Positions 1 to 8,015 of a DNA stretch of 64,000 nt are shown here, piece by piece. The stretch comes from Candidatus Obscuribacterales bacterium (GTDB lineage: Bacteria; Cyanobacteriota; Vampirovibrionia; Obscuribacterales; Obscuribacteraceae). A program made the translations under genes and the position numbers. Below the pieces are notes generated by a model. That model was given only the letters and a program-made list of their open reading frames with translations, was not told the DNA's origin and did not search any database. The DNA is taken from contig JAHBVO010000003.1 of NCBI GenBank assembly GCA_019637435.1, positions 496,001 through 560,000 of the forward strand, read 5' to 3'. How positions within the stretch are numbered: position 1 is the first letter of the stretch; each line of letters begins with the position of its first letter.

Positions 1-151
1 CATCCGTTTCAATTTTGTGGATGTCTTTCTTTTGCTGCGGATCGCGCACCGAGCGCCAGTGTCCTGCGTAGGCGTAAGCTGCGGCGAGTTCGCCCGAGTA
101 AGCCATATGGAGAATATGGATGAGGGCTTTTCGATGTTCTACTGCGTCCAT
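1..151 (-). CDS. Partial ferritin-like (COQ7-type) protein, N-terminal part
   Basis: The reverse strand opens with an ATG at 149-151 and stays open to the window edge, giving 50 residues. The segment runs from MDAVEHRKALIHILHMAY through a helix with SGELAAAYAYAGHW and then RSVRDPQQKK. The E-L-A-A-A-Y-A-Y-x-G-H pattern resembles the first iron-binding helix of ferritin-like/demethoxyubiquinone hydroxylase-like proteins, in which the Glu is a metal ligand. The function is inferred from this helix only, because the remaining three helices lie outside the window. No strong ribosome binding site is seen. The gene runs in the same direction as the LysM gene but lies downstream of it by 144 bases, so it could be a separate transcript. 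Confidence 0.55.
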   Translation of the reverse strand, partial: MDAVEHRKALIHILHMAYSGELAAAYAYAGHWRSVRDPQQKKDIHKIETD

Positions 152-295
152 AATTGGTCTACCGTTTTCATCGTGCTTCAATTATTGCACTTGGAAATCA
201 CGCGCGCCGAACTGAAGCAGATCCGTTAAGAATCGCTGAAACCAGCAATAGTCGAACACTGATAGCCGTGCCGGTGGAGGTTGCTGGCAACGGTT

Positions 296-2263
296 TTAAA
301 GCGACCGCGCTACGGCTGTCAAACCTTGAGACAGGTTGTCGGTGTCGGTAATCGCGGTTGCTTTGCCGAGCTGACTTGTCTTGGCTCCTGCTGCGGCTGC
401 TTCACTAGCCGCGGAGTTCTGGGCGACTGGGTTGGTTGCGACTTCGGTGGGTAATGTGGTGGTGTTATGGGTGGTGGCTTCTAGCGCTGATGGTTTAGCA
501 TGGGCCAGATGATTGCTGTCTGGTGCGGATGGTTTTGCGTGAGCTAAATGATCGCCGGCAGGTGCGTGGGGTCCATCAGCCACATGGTGGGCGGTTTTGG
601 GAGCGTGTGAAACGGGGTGGTGCGCGTTGCTGACCGTGTTCGTGGTTGGAGAATGTGTCGGCGCGGGAGTGTGAGTGGATGGCGCAGCGTGTGCGACCTG
701 CATATGACTGCCGCCATCAGGGATTGCAAGGTTTTGACCAGGATGGATCAGATCAGGATTGGTGCCGATTGTTCCCGCGTTTTGCTCGTAAATCGATGGC
801 CAGTTTTTGCCGCCGCCAAGGTGATCTTTAGCGATATTCCAGAGATTGTCACCAGGTTTAACTAAGTACTCGGATGGGTTGGAAGCAATGTTTTCAGCGC
901 CGCCAGGCAGCTTCAAGTCCGTTCCCGAAAAGATCAAATCGGGGTTGCTGCCGATTGCGTCTTTGTTCAAGTCGTAAATTTCTGTCCAGCGCTGACCGGA
1001 GCCGAGGTGATCTCTGGCGATATTCCACAAGTTGTCGCCTTGTTGCACGAGATGATGCGGCTGTGCATCGCCGGTGGTGGCAATCTCGGTGCCACTCCCG
1101 GTGGTGCCGTCGTTGCCGGGGAGCGAGCCGCGCCCATCGGTTTCAACGCCTGAACCTTGCATGCTGCCAGCGTTTTGCTGCATGGATTGCATGCTGCTCT
1201 CGCCGCCGGTCTGAGCTGGACGCATCTGAGTATATTGCTGCTGCCACTGTTGCGGAGCGATTTGACCGCCAGCAGACTGCATTTGAGCTGTTGGAACTTG
1301 CGAACCGCCAATTGTGGGACCGAATGACCCTTGTTGGTTTTCCATTGCCAGGAATTTGTTTGAATTCCAGTCGACATTCATTGCATTGCCGTGTATGACC
1401 TGGTTTCCGTCCATGGAAGTCATTTCATACATTGAGCCGCCGGGACCGACGTTGCCACCGATGTCGAACGTTTGCGCGGTGAAGGGCTGGTGTTCGAGGC
1501 TCAGTGTGACAGGGCTTCCGACAGCGCTGGCGGCTTTGCCGCCGTCCATCAAGCTCTGTTGAAGTAAAGTCTGGAACGGGTTGTTCGCGCCCATGGTCGT
1601 GAGCGTCATCGGGAAGTCGTGCATTACGACCGTCGCCAGGGTTGTGAACGCATTTTGCGCGGCTGCCGCCCACAAGGTCGGATCGAGCAGAGCCATTAAA
1701 CCGCCATCGGCAGGGAAGAAGAAGGCCATGAGCGCGGAGAAGAAATCACCTACGATTCCGGTCAATCCGGGCATCTTCAAGATCATTTGAACGAGTGGCG
1801 AAATCGGCTCGCCGCCCGGAGGCATTGCGCCGGCGAGGGCGCCCTGCTCAAGCCCTGGCATGAGTCCTTGTTCCAGACCGGGCATCAGTCCCTGTTCCAG
1901 ACCGGGTGTGAAACCTTGACCGGCGGTGAGCCCCTGTTCCAGACCCGGTGTTAATCCCTGGCTCAGCGAGCCCGGTTGGGTAATCGCTGATTCAACTCCT
2001 GTTGCATTCCAACTCGAGAAATCACTTCCGTTGAAACCGGAATTGTTTCCGAGGGAGGTTTCTGAGCCGAAGCCGCTGTCTATGCTGATGTCGGGAAGTT
2101 TTGCCTGCCCGCCGGACGTTTGAAAGAAGTCGCGAGCGCTGTGTATATCAGTGGTTTGAGAAAGCTGATTGCCGATGCGCCCGTCGACAGCCGACGAGGA
2201 CTCGAACCTCGGAGGCGTGTTCAGAATTTCCCCCGCTTTGACGGGGTCGAATTCGGGATGCAT
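296..2263 (-). CDS. Two-LysM protein with PGLEQG repeats and disordered tail
   Basis: The product is 655 residues. Two LysM modules sit at about residues 402-450 and 468-516; both have the G-D-N-L-W-N-I-A signature and end in a P-D-L-I...G..L.(I/L)P stretch. LysM binds peptidoglycan or chitin sugars. Residues about 100-145 hold repeats of the type PGLEQGL(M/T). A hydrophobic patch follows at about 155-180. After the LysM pair comes a His/Ala/Pro-rich low-complexity tail of about 140 residues. There is no Sec signal peptide at the N-terminus, although LysM proteins usually act outside the cytoplasm or on the spore or tail side. The start lacks a clear Shine-Dalgarno. A role in envelope binding is family inference. 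Confidence 0.7.
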   Translation of the reverse strand: MHPEFDPVKAGEILNTPPRFESSSAVDGRIGNQLSQTTDIHSARDFFQTSGGQAKLPDISIDSGFGSETSLGNNSGFNGSDFSSWNATGVESAITQPGSLSQGLTPGLEQGLTAGQGFTPGLEQGLMPGLEQGLMPGLEQGALAGAMPPGGEPISPLVQMILKMPGLTGIVGDFFSALMAFFFPADGGLMALLDPTLWAAAAQNAFTTLATVVMHDFPMTLTTMGANNPFQTLLQQSLMDGGKAASAVGSPVTLSLEHQPFTAQTFDIGGNVGPGGSMYEMTSMDGNQVIHGNAMNVDWNSNKFLAMENQQGSFGPTIGGSQVPTAQMQSAGGQIAPQQWQQQYTQMRPAQTGGESSMQSMQQNAGSMQGSGVETDGRGSLPGNDGTTGSGTEIATTGDAQPHHLVQQGDNLWNIARDHLGSGQRWTEIYDLNKDAIGSNPDLIFSGTDLKLPGGAENIASNPSEYLVKPGDNLWNIAKDHLGGGKNWPSIYEQNAGTIGTNPDLIHPGQNLAIPDGGSHMQVAHAAPSTHTPAPTHSPTTNTVSNAHHPVSHAPKTAHHVADGPHAPAGDHLAHAKPSAPDSNHLAHAKPSALEATTHNTTTLPTEVATNPVAQNSAASEAAAAGAKTSQLGKATAITDTDNLSQGLTAVARSL

Positions 2264-2678
2264 GCGCGAAACGACTCAAATTAGTAAGTAAGAGGATAGA
2301 AGATGCCTATTTATAAGCGATTATTGGGGGTGATGTCAAGCGGTTTAAGCCCTACCCTTCAATCACCCTTCGCCAAAAACCTTGACAGGGTTGGGTTTTC
2401 GGACGATCAGAACTTCAACATGAGTTTCTTGTGCACGTTTTGTGCATTGTGATTTCGGCTAATATCTCAAGCATTTGCGGCTTCCATACTAAGTAGAACA
2501 GTTTCGTTTGTACCTGAAAATAATGGCAGAGTTGTGACAAGTTGACGCGCATTATCTATCGCAGTCGCACGCGATGGCTGCATCGATAGGGGCAGCAATG
2601 CCGACCATCAAGCCGGCATTACCAAAACTACAAATCGTTTCCGGCGCAAACAGTAATCTCGCTCCGACACAGCGAAGA
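2264..2678. other. Non-coding gap, 415 bases
   Basis: No convincing gene is seen on either strand; the open frames here are antisense to the XRE gene or lack a start and ribosome site. The region should contain the promoter of the LysM gene (reverse strand). A short inverted repeat, AAAACC...GGTTTT, lies near 2380-2398 and could be part of a terminator for the XRE gene, but the stem is only six pairs. Confidence 0.4.
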
Positions 2679-2948
2679 TTACGATGCGCGCTCACTCTCG
2701 TCTCTAACGCATTCCTCGCATTTCACGAGCAGCCTGGATACTCGCATTCGCAAGCCTTGAGCGATACTCGCGACTGCACCGATACTGGGATTCCGCTTGC
2801 CTTGTTCTACATTACTCAGGAAGGCGCGATTGACTCCGGAGCCCTCGGCCAGTTCTTGCTGAGACAAATGTAGCCGTTTCCGGCGCTCGGCTATGGCTTT
2901 GCCAAGGCATTTGTAAAAGTGTCCGTGTACCGATCGTTTATTTGCCAT
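2679..2948 (-). CDS. XRE-family helix-turn-helix regulator
   Basis: This is an 89-residue protein with a single HTH_3/XRE domain at about residues 12-70. It contains the typical LSQQELAEGSGVNRAFLSNVE and K-R-N-P-S pattern of Cro/CI-like DNA-binding helices. The ATG is preceded by AAAGGAGACAACCTA, a strong ribosome site at good spacing, which fixes the start. It stands alone: no toxin-like partner is adjacent, since the next gene on the same strand upstream is a TPR protein starting at 3774. The short C-terminal tail has two Cys (C-E-E-C). It is probably a DNA-binding repressor with an unknown target. Confidence 0.85.
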   Translation of the reverse strand: MANKRSVHGHFYKCLGKAIAERRKRLHLSQQELAEGSGVNRAFLSNVEQGKRNPSIGAVASIAQGLRMRVSRLLVKCEECVRDESERAS

Positions 2949-3099
2949 TAGGTTGTCTCCTTTAGGATACGTCGGTTACGAGACGGGGCATCCTCGATTT
3001 GGTTTCATGAATTTTTTGCCAATACGATTAAAAAAACGGCGGATTTTAGTTGCCGAGGTATTAGAAGGCTCGGAACATCGATCGAGGTGGTGTTTGGTT

Positions 3100-3774
3100 T
3101 TAAGACTGTTTCAGCTGTCGAAGTAACTCTTCGGCAGTCCGCACGGCTTCCTGTTCTTGAATTTCTTTTGCGAAACCTAAAACGCGCTCGGCTTGTTTGA
3201 CGGCTTTGTCCTTTTGATTGAGCTTGTAGAGCGCGGTGGCGCGTTTGATTCCGGCAGCCAGGGCCAGTCGCGGCAATTCGCTGTTGTCGGAAAACTGGAT
3301 GCAGTTTTTGCTCTCGCGTTCGAGGTATTCCCAATCAGGTTTTAACTCCGCGTAGTGCATCAAGTTGAGCCAGCACAGTTGCGCGGAGTAGCCATCGCCT
3401 TCGTCGGCGGCGATGTTGAGAGCCTGCGAGAACTTGTCGTCCATAGCGTCAAGGTTGCCGAGTTCGCCAAAAGTGTTGGCTAGGCTGAAAAAATAATCGA
3501 AAAGGACCTTAAGCTCGAACTGACCGGTGCAGCTCTTCATGTAGTCGGAATCGAGTATGACTAGCGCCTCCTCGTGTCTGCCGAGGTCCATTAAACTCCA
3601 GGCTTTGCGCATATTGGACTGACCGAGAAAGTCGTGCGCCACCGCAGGCGGTGCTGAAATTTTATTGCCCTGGACGAGTATTTTGTCCCAAACAGCAAGC
3701 GCCTCTTCGTGTGAGCCTTCGCGGGCTTTACCGGCGGCGTCGTTGAACAAGTCTATGAGGTCTGGGGCGATCAC
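3100..3774 (-). CDS. Cytoplasmic TPR-repeat protein
   Basis: The product is 224 residues, mostly alpha-helical with degenerate TPR motifs, such as A-G-K-A-R-E-G-S-H-E-E-A-L-A-V-W near the start and later A-L-Y-K-L-N-Q-K-D-K-A-V-K-Q-A. There is no signal peptide or membrane segment, so it should be cytoplasmic. The start used is GTG at 3774; no better ATG lies nearby and the ribosome site is weak. TPR proteins act as protein-interaction scaffolds; the partner here cannot be read from the sequence. It is followed at 151 bases by the XRE regulator on the same strand, so co-transcription is possible but not shown. Confidence 0.65.
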   Translation of the reverse strand: MIAPDLIDLFNDAAGKAREGSHEEALAVWDKILVQGNKISAPPAVAHDFLGQSNMRKAWSLMDLGRHEEALVILDSDYMKSCTGQFELKVLFDYFFSLANTFGELGNLDAMDDKFSQALNIAADEGDGYSAQLCWLNLMHYAELKPDWEYLERESKNCIQFSDNSELPRLALAAGIKRATALYKLNQKDKAVKQAERVLGFAKEIQEQEAVRTAEELLRQLKQS

Positions 3775-4251
3775 GTTGGTGTGCTTTTAGTTGGTGACAA
3801 TACGGATTGTGACAGTTATATCACGTGGACTTAGCTGGTCGTAGCTCGCACGAGCTTCGCGAGGTCAAAACAGCAAATAGTGGCTGTTTTGAGCTTAAAG
3901 AAACGGTGAACTTGTAGTTTATAAAGCTCGTTGTCAGTATCTTGCTAATCAAAATACTTTTCTCAGCAAACATCATTTCCTGTCACCGAAAACTAAAACA
4001 GACCCGATTAGCTGCCTCGACAATTGTTCCGCTTGGGACTTGGTCGAAACGGTACCGAATGTGATACCGCGCCGTGCAGCATTTTTGTGTCGGAAGATGT
4101 AGTTGAGACGAGGCGAGAACCAACTTGCCCAGTGCCGCTATCTCGCGCATCGGCAGATGTAATTGCCGATGAGTGACAACTGTTTTCCACGCGCTGCTCG
4201 AAGTTCTCGAGTGTCGCACCGATCAACACAGGCAGGACTATTGGAGAATCC
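3775..4251. other. Divergent intergenic region, 477 bases, with a hairpin
   Basis: This lies between the TPR gene (reverse) and the DUF2157-like gene (forward) and should hold both promoters. A perfect nine-base inverted repeat occurs at 3866-3874 and 3883-3891 (CAAAACAGC and GCTGTTTTG, eight-base loop). A smaller one, TCGGCA/TGCCGA, lies near 4150-4170. The open frames here on the reverse strand are antisense extensions of the GC-rich gene downstream and look spurious. Confidence 0.4.
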
Positions 4252-5331
4252 ATGTCCCAAAACGACCGCAACTCGCTTTCCAGCGTCGAAGTTCGCAACG
4301 CGGCTCCGCAACGCAAATCCGTTACCATCTCTCGCGCAGACCTCGACTGGGCTTCCAGTCAGGGGCTCGTCGGCACCGACCAGGTCGGCAAGCTGTGGCA
4401 GGCGCTCGTCGAGCGCTCCGCCGCGACCAACACCGGTGGTCTGAATCTCATCAACCTCGCCTACTACGGCGGCGCCACCATCGTGCTCATCGCCATGGCG
4501 CTGTTCATGGGACTCGTCACCGCTCAGTACCAGGCTCCTGCGCTGGTCGGCACATCGCTCGTCTACGGCGCTGCCTTCATCGCGCTCGGCTCGCACCTCT
4601 TCTTCCGCAAGGGTCTCGAGGTGCCCGGCGGGCTGATGTTCACGCTTGCCGTGGCCATCACGCCGGTCTTCGTGTTCGCGGTCATGAACATGAATGGCGC
4701 CGCACCGCCCAGCACCTCTCAGGAGCTCATCCTCGAGGTGGTGACGGTGGTGGCGTCCGTGGTGGCGCTCACTTTCGTGCGCTTCCCGTTCCTGACCATG
4801 CCGCTGTTCACCGCGCTGTGGCTCATGAGCGTGACGATCACGAGCATGGTTTCGCACGGGCAATCCTGGTTCTGGGGCAACGAACAGCTCATCGTCTCGA
4901 TGGTGTTCGGCGTGCTCATGACTCTCGGCTCGGTCGTCATCGACCGGCGCACGGAGAAGGACTTCGCCTTCTGGGGCTACCTCTTCGGCGTCTCCAGCTT
5001 CTGGCTCGCGCTGACCTTCTTCGACAAGGGCGGACAGCTCGGCATGCTCGGCTATTTCGCCGCCAACATCGTGCTGTTGCTCGCCTCCGTCGTCCTCCAG
5101 CGCCGCATCTTTCTCGCTGCTGGCGGTCTCGGTGCGACCGGCTACCTGATGTACCTGTCGTGGGACATCTTCCAGGACTCGATGATGGCTTTCGCTGTCG
5201 TGCTTTCGGGCATCGGCGTCGGCGTCATCTTCCTCGGTATCCAGTACCACAAGAACAAGGCTGCCATCGACGCTGCCATCCTGCGGCTTCTGCCCGCCGG
5301 ACTGCGTTCGCTGGCGAATCGCCAGGGCTAA
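4252..5331 (+). CDS. GC-rich DUF2157-like integral membrane protein
   Basis: The product is 359 residues. An N-terminal soluble segment (residues 20-60) with ISRADLDWASSQGLV resembles the start of DUF2157 membrane proteins. About nine to ten hydrophobic segments follow from residue 70 to 345. The ATG has TTGGAG five bases upstream. The coding sequence is clearly richer in G/C, especially at third positions, than the genes around it; this resembles only the 27.5-29.9 kb operon. Long open frames on the opposite strand are a by-product of that composition. A strong hairpin and then the 234-bp repeat element follow the stop. The composition suggests acquisition by transfer or unusual expression selection; the molecular function is unknown. 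Confidence 0.65.
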   Translation: MSQNDRNSLSSVEVRNAAPQRKSVTISRADLDWASSQGLVGTDQVGKLWQALVERSAATNTGGLNLINLAYYGGATIVLIAMALFMGLVTAQYQAPALVGTSLVYGAAFIALGSHLFFRKGLEVPGGLMFTLAVAITPVFVFAVMNMNGAAPPSTSQELILEVVTVVASVVALTFVRFPFLTMPLFTALWLMSVTITSMVSHGQSWFWGNEQLIVSMVFGVLMTLGSVVIDRRTEKDFAFWGYLFGVSSFWLALTFFDKGGQLGMLGYFAANIVLLLASVVLQRRIFLAAGGLGATGYLMYLSWDIFQDSMMAFAVVLSGIGVGVIFLGIQYHKNKAAIDAAILRLLPAGLRSLANRQG

Positions 5332-5343
5332 ACGCCCGAAACC

Positions 5344-5370
5344 GGAAGGCTCGGCTCCCCCGAGCCTTCC
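5344..5370 (+). terminator. Hairpin after the DUF2157-like gene
   Basis: A perfect 11-base-pair stem, GGAAGGCTCGG with CCGAGCCTTCC, encloses a five-base loop 13 bases after the stop codon. No U-run follows, so it may be an intrinsic terminator of weak type or a processing/stability hairpin. A CTACTATA box lies about 15 bases further on. Confidence 0.65.
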
Positions 5371-5385
5371 ACCCCGCCAACTTGC

Positions 5386-5524
5386 TACTATATAATATCG
5401 GAAGACCTCCATCTCTAAATCGAGTCCCAGCGAGGCATTCCCGCCCTGCGGTCAAGAACCGGTGTGTTTTTGGCTACGCTGGAATGACGCTTTTTCGAAA
5501 ATCCGGCAACGAGGCGTAGACAAA
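5386..5524. repeat. Repeat element, left-half copy A
   Basis: The copy starts with a TACTATA box at 5386 and has the 56-nt near-palindromic core at 5469-5524 (arms TTTGGCTACG and CGTAGACAAA). The box-to-core distance is 83 nt, the same as in the other copies. The right-hand TATAGTA box expected about 95 nt after the core is missing; copy B begins seven bases later instead. Confidence 0.8.
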
Positions 5525-5530
5525 TCTTTC

Positions 5531-5765
5531 TACTATATAGTATCGGGGGTCCTCTGTCTCAAAAGTATGTCCCGGTCAGGGATTGCCGGGTTGAGATTTA
5601 AGTCCAGGTTGTTTTTTGGCTACGCTGGAATGACGCTTTTTCGAAAATCCGGCAACGAGGCGTAGACAAAATGGCTTTTGCGCGCCTGTGGGTTGTTGCG
5701 GGAATACCCGAAACGTAATGTTTTGGGGGTTTTACGGAGAAAGATGGACACGAAGGCATATAGTA
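5531..5765. repeat. Repeat element, full copy B
   Basis: The left box TACTATATAGTAT at 5531 is itself palindromic. The core is at 5615-5670, nearly identical to copy A for its whole length, and the right box TATAGTA ends at 5765. Total length is 235 bp. The right box lies 21 bases before a possible start codon of the CheY-like gene and could supply its -10 sequence (TATAGT). There is no open frame with a ribosome site inside. Confidence 0.85.
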
Positions 5766-5828
5766 GACGATCTGGGGAGGTTCGGGATGGTGGTATATTC
5801 GTTTGGTTCTGGCCCTTGGGTGACGTTT

Positions 5829-6233
5829 ATGCCCAAAATTTTGGTGGTCGAAGACAGTCCAATTAATCAGCAGGTGATGACCTACTTTCTCGAGTCCAAG
5901 GGTTTCGAGTGCGACCTGGCAACGAGTGGGGCTCAGGCTTTGACGCTAGTTCATACTAACGAATATGACTTGATCTTCCTCGATTTGCGCATTCCGAATC
6001 TGGACGGTTTCTCGGCTGCTCGTGCCATTCGCGAGACGGGTTGCACCGTTCCCATCATCGCGGTGACGGCGAGCGCCATGCCCGAGGATGAGAAGAATGC
6101 GATGGAGTCAGGCATGAATGCGTTTATGACTAAGCCGTTTTCGCGGGCGGATTTCGATTCGGCAATCGCAATGTGGCTCAAGCCGAGGCAAGGGACTGAA
6201 ACCGAGTCTGCCGGCTCGATGGCGGATAGTTAG
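5829..6233 (+). CDS. Single-domain CheY-like response regulator
   Basis: The product is a 134-residue receiver domain with no output domain. Key residues are present: acidic pocket E8/D9, phospho-acceptor D52 (LIFLDLRIP), T80 (AVTAS) and K102 (MTKPF). The start chosen, MPKILVVED, is the classical receiver start, but an in-frame ATG at 5787 has a better ribosome site (GGGGAGG six bases upstream) and would add 14 residues. No histidine kinase is adjacent; the partial PAS sensor at the window end is far away. It probably receives phosphate from a hybrid or orphan kinase. The right box of repeat copy B lies just upstream. Confidence 0.85.
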   Translation: MPKILVVEDSPINQQVMTYFLESKGFECDLATSGAQALTLVHTNEYDLIFLDLRIPNLDGFSAARAIRETGCTVPIIAVTASAMPEDEKNAMESGMNAFMTKPFSRADFDSAIAMWLKPRQGTETESAGSMADS

Positions 6234-6338
6234 CGTCTGTTTGAAGTCGTTCCGGGTCTAATTGCAGGATCTAAACAGAATGCGCGCGAATTGCTAAACT
6301 CATTGAGACCGATTCATACCTTCGTCGGAGATGCGGTT

Positions 6339-6908
6339 TTGTGGACTAGATTTTTCGAAGTTTCCTGGCCTCAGTGCAAATTGCGTGAGCCTGCTTCCCA
6401 AGCGCTTCTCGAGAAGTGCGAAGATGAGTTGAATGTTTCGATTCCGCTGCCGCTTCAACAGCTTCTTCGTGAGACTAACGGAGTAGCCGATCCAAGTAAT
6501 GAATGTTTGATCTTCTCGGTCGAGGAGATGCTCGAATGCACAGAGGACATGTGGTTCAACACGGACTACGAGCAGCGCTTCCAGCCGTTTGTCAGTCTTT
6601 TGTTTTTCGGAACCGATGCGAGCGACAATCTATTCGCTTATCCAATACTCGGCGATAAGCCGGACAAGAGCAAAGTGTTCAAGTGGCGTCGCGACAACGA
6701 CAGCCGCATGTATTATGCAGATGGTTTGGAGCAGTACTTCTACAAACGCTGGAAGTGTCTTGAACAGGGCGATACATCTCTTTGGGATCAGAAATTGTCG
6801 TGCAAAGATTTCGATGACTACAAAACATTTATCACCGGCGGTGGTGGCGCTGACTTTTCGCCGGACTTCGCGCCGGATAGCTCCACGCCCGGATCGATGA
6901 GCGGTTAG
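6339..6908 (+). CDS. SUKH/SMI1-KNR4-like protein
   Basis: The product is 189 residues if the TTG at 6339 is used; that codon has GGAG eight bases upstream and gives the start (W)TRFFEVSWPQ, which fits the SMI1/KNR4 pattern of an early W...FF..W. Another TTG at 6291 is open but has no ribosome site. The core CEDELNVSIPLPLQQLLRETNGV at residues about 30-52 is typical of the SUKH-1 fold. SUKH proteins are often immunity proteins of polymorphic toxins, but no toxin gene is adjacent, so a housekeeping binding role is equally possible. The C-terminus is Gly/Asp/Ser-rich. Confidence 0.6.
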   Translation: MWTRFFEVSWPQCKLREPASQALLEKCEDELNVSIPLPLQQLLRETNGVADPSNECLIFSVEEMLECTEDMWFNTDYEQRFQPFVSLLFFGTDASDNLFAYPILGDKPDKSKVFKWRRDNDSRMYYADGLEQYFYKRWKCLEQGDTSLWDQKLSCKDFDDYKTFITGGGGADFSPDFAPDSSTPGSMSG

Positions 6909-6928
6909 ACGACGAAAGTGGTTAATGT

Positions 6929-7885
6929 TTAGTCTCTAGGATTGAAAGGTCCGGATGGGGGAATCGGCGTGAATGTTGTCGATGAGTCCCACTGATTGAT
7001 CATCGGCAAACTCACTGAACCGCCAGCCTGGAAGTCTCCCAACATATTGCGACCGGCAAATCCGTTCCAAAATGGCCGCTGCAAGACACTTCCGCTCGAT
7101 GTGATCGTTCCCGGCGCAGTTATCGCCTCGCCTGGCTTGCTTTGCCACGTATAGCTGTATGACGGCGCAGAGATAATTGTTGGTTGCGAGTAGCCTGTTC
7201 CATACATGCCACCGCCGAAGCCACCATATCCGCCATAGCCGCCGTAACCGCCATATCCGTAAAATGGGTTTCTGTAGCCCATTCCGAAGCCACCGAAGTT
7301 TAGCCCGAAACCGCCCCGACCGAAACCAAATCCACCGCCGCCGAAACCAAAGCCGCCATAGCCCATTCCTCCGAAACCACCATAACCGCCGTAACCCCAG
7401 GGACCAAAGCCTCCCATCATGAACGGATTCATGAACTGCGGTTCGGTATAAACTGACGGCAGATACGGGTTAAACGAGGGACCGGACGGCTGCTGAATCA
7501 CCACGCCGCCGTACATCGGCTCATACGTTTGCGTGAAAGTGGTGCCTTGTTGCTGAATAGGCGGAGCGCCGCGATTAATAAGCGGCACCAGATTGCCGCT
7601 AGGCGTCATTTGAAAGCCGTTATCGATTAGCTGCTTTTCGGTCAGGCGCGGGCGTTCCAGGTTGCTCGGCTTCTTGCGGCGCGCCTCCTCCTCGTTCCAT
7701 TTATCCAGGTCGACGACTTCTTCCATAAACATGTTGCCGTCGTTGCCCTGAATCACTTCGCCAGGACCGCCCTGCGAGGGCGTGATTTCGTTTGCTGTCT
7801 GCGCCGAGTGTGATGCTGCCACCATTGCGACGAAGGACGCGAGAATCGAATTTCTCCAGGCTCGGGACCGTTTGATTGCCAACAT
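6929..7885 (-). CDS. Secreted glycine/tyrosine-rich protein
   Basis: The product is 318 residues with an N-terminal signal peptide (KRSR then a hydrophobic run ending near AASHSAQTA). Residues about 160-230 consist of GYGG/GFGG repeats, which form flexible or adhesive coils in surface proteins. The start MLAIKRS is chosen because GGAG precedes it and the signal peptide follows; a longer frame of ten residues exists. It is the last gene of a reverse-strand operon after the TPR protein and the metalloprotease. Shortly after the signal peptide it has DGNMFMEEVVD, matching DGLVFMEETTA at the same place in the metalloprotease, suggesting a common processing or localisation signal. Confidence 0.7.
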   Translation of the reverse strand: MLAIKRSRAWRNSILASFVAMVAASHSAQTANEITPSQGGPGEVIQGNDGNMFMEEVVDLDKWNEEEARRKKPSNLERPRLTEKQLIDNGFQMTPSGNLVPLINRGAPPIQQQGTTFTQTYEPMYGGVVIQQPSGPSFNPYLPSVYTEPQFMNPFMMGGFGPWGYGGYGGFGGMGYGGFGFGGGGFGFGRGGFGLNFGGFGMGYRNPFYGYGGYGGYGGYGGFGGGMYGTGYSQPTIISAPSYSYTWQSKPGEAITAPGTITSSGSVLQRPFWNGFAGRNMLGDFQAGGSVSLPMINQWDSSTTFTPIPPSGPFNPRD

Positions 7886-8015
7886 ATGAACTCCATTTGC
7901 TCGATTTGGTTCCACCGGGCATTCTAATTTTAGCCGACTAAACCGTAGACCGCATCGGCGACTGAGCGCGACTGTTAAGACAGTATTGGACGGTCACCAC
8001 GTAGTTGCGTCAATC

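Noticed and set aside
1..351. Forward frames of 70 and 65 codons at the window start
   Set aside because: They are antisense to the ferritin-like and LysM genes, and no ribosome sites are seen.
4138..5519. Long open frames on both strands over the DUF2157-like gene (424 and 448 codons)
   Set aside because: They are by-products of high GC at third positions; their translations are His/Arg-rich low-complexity and lack ribosome sites.
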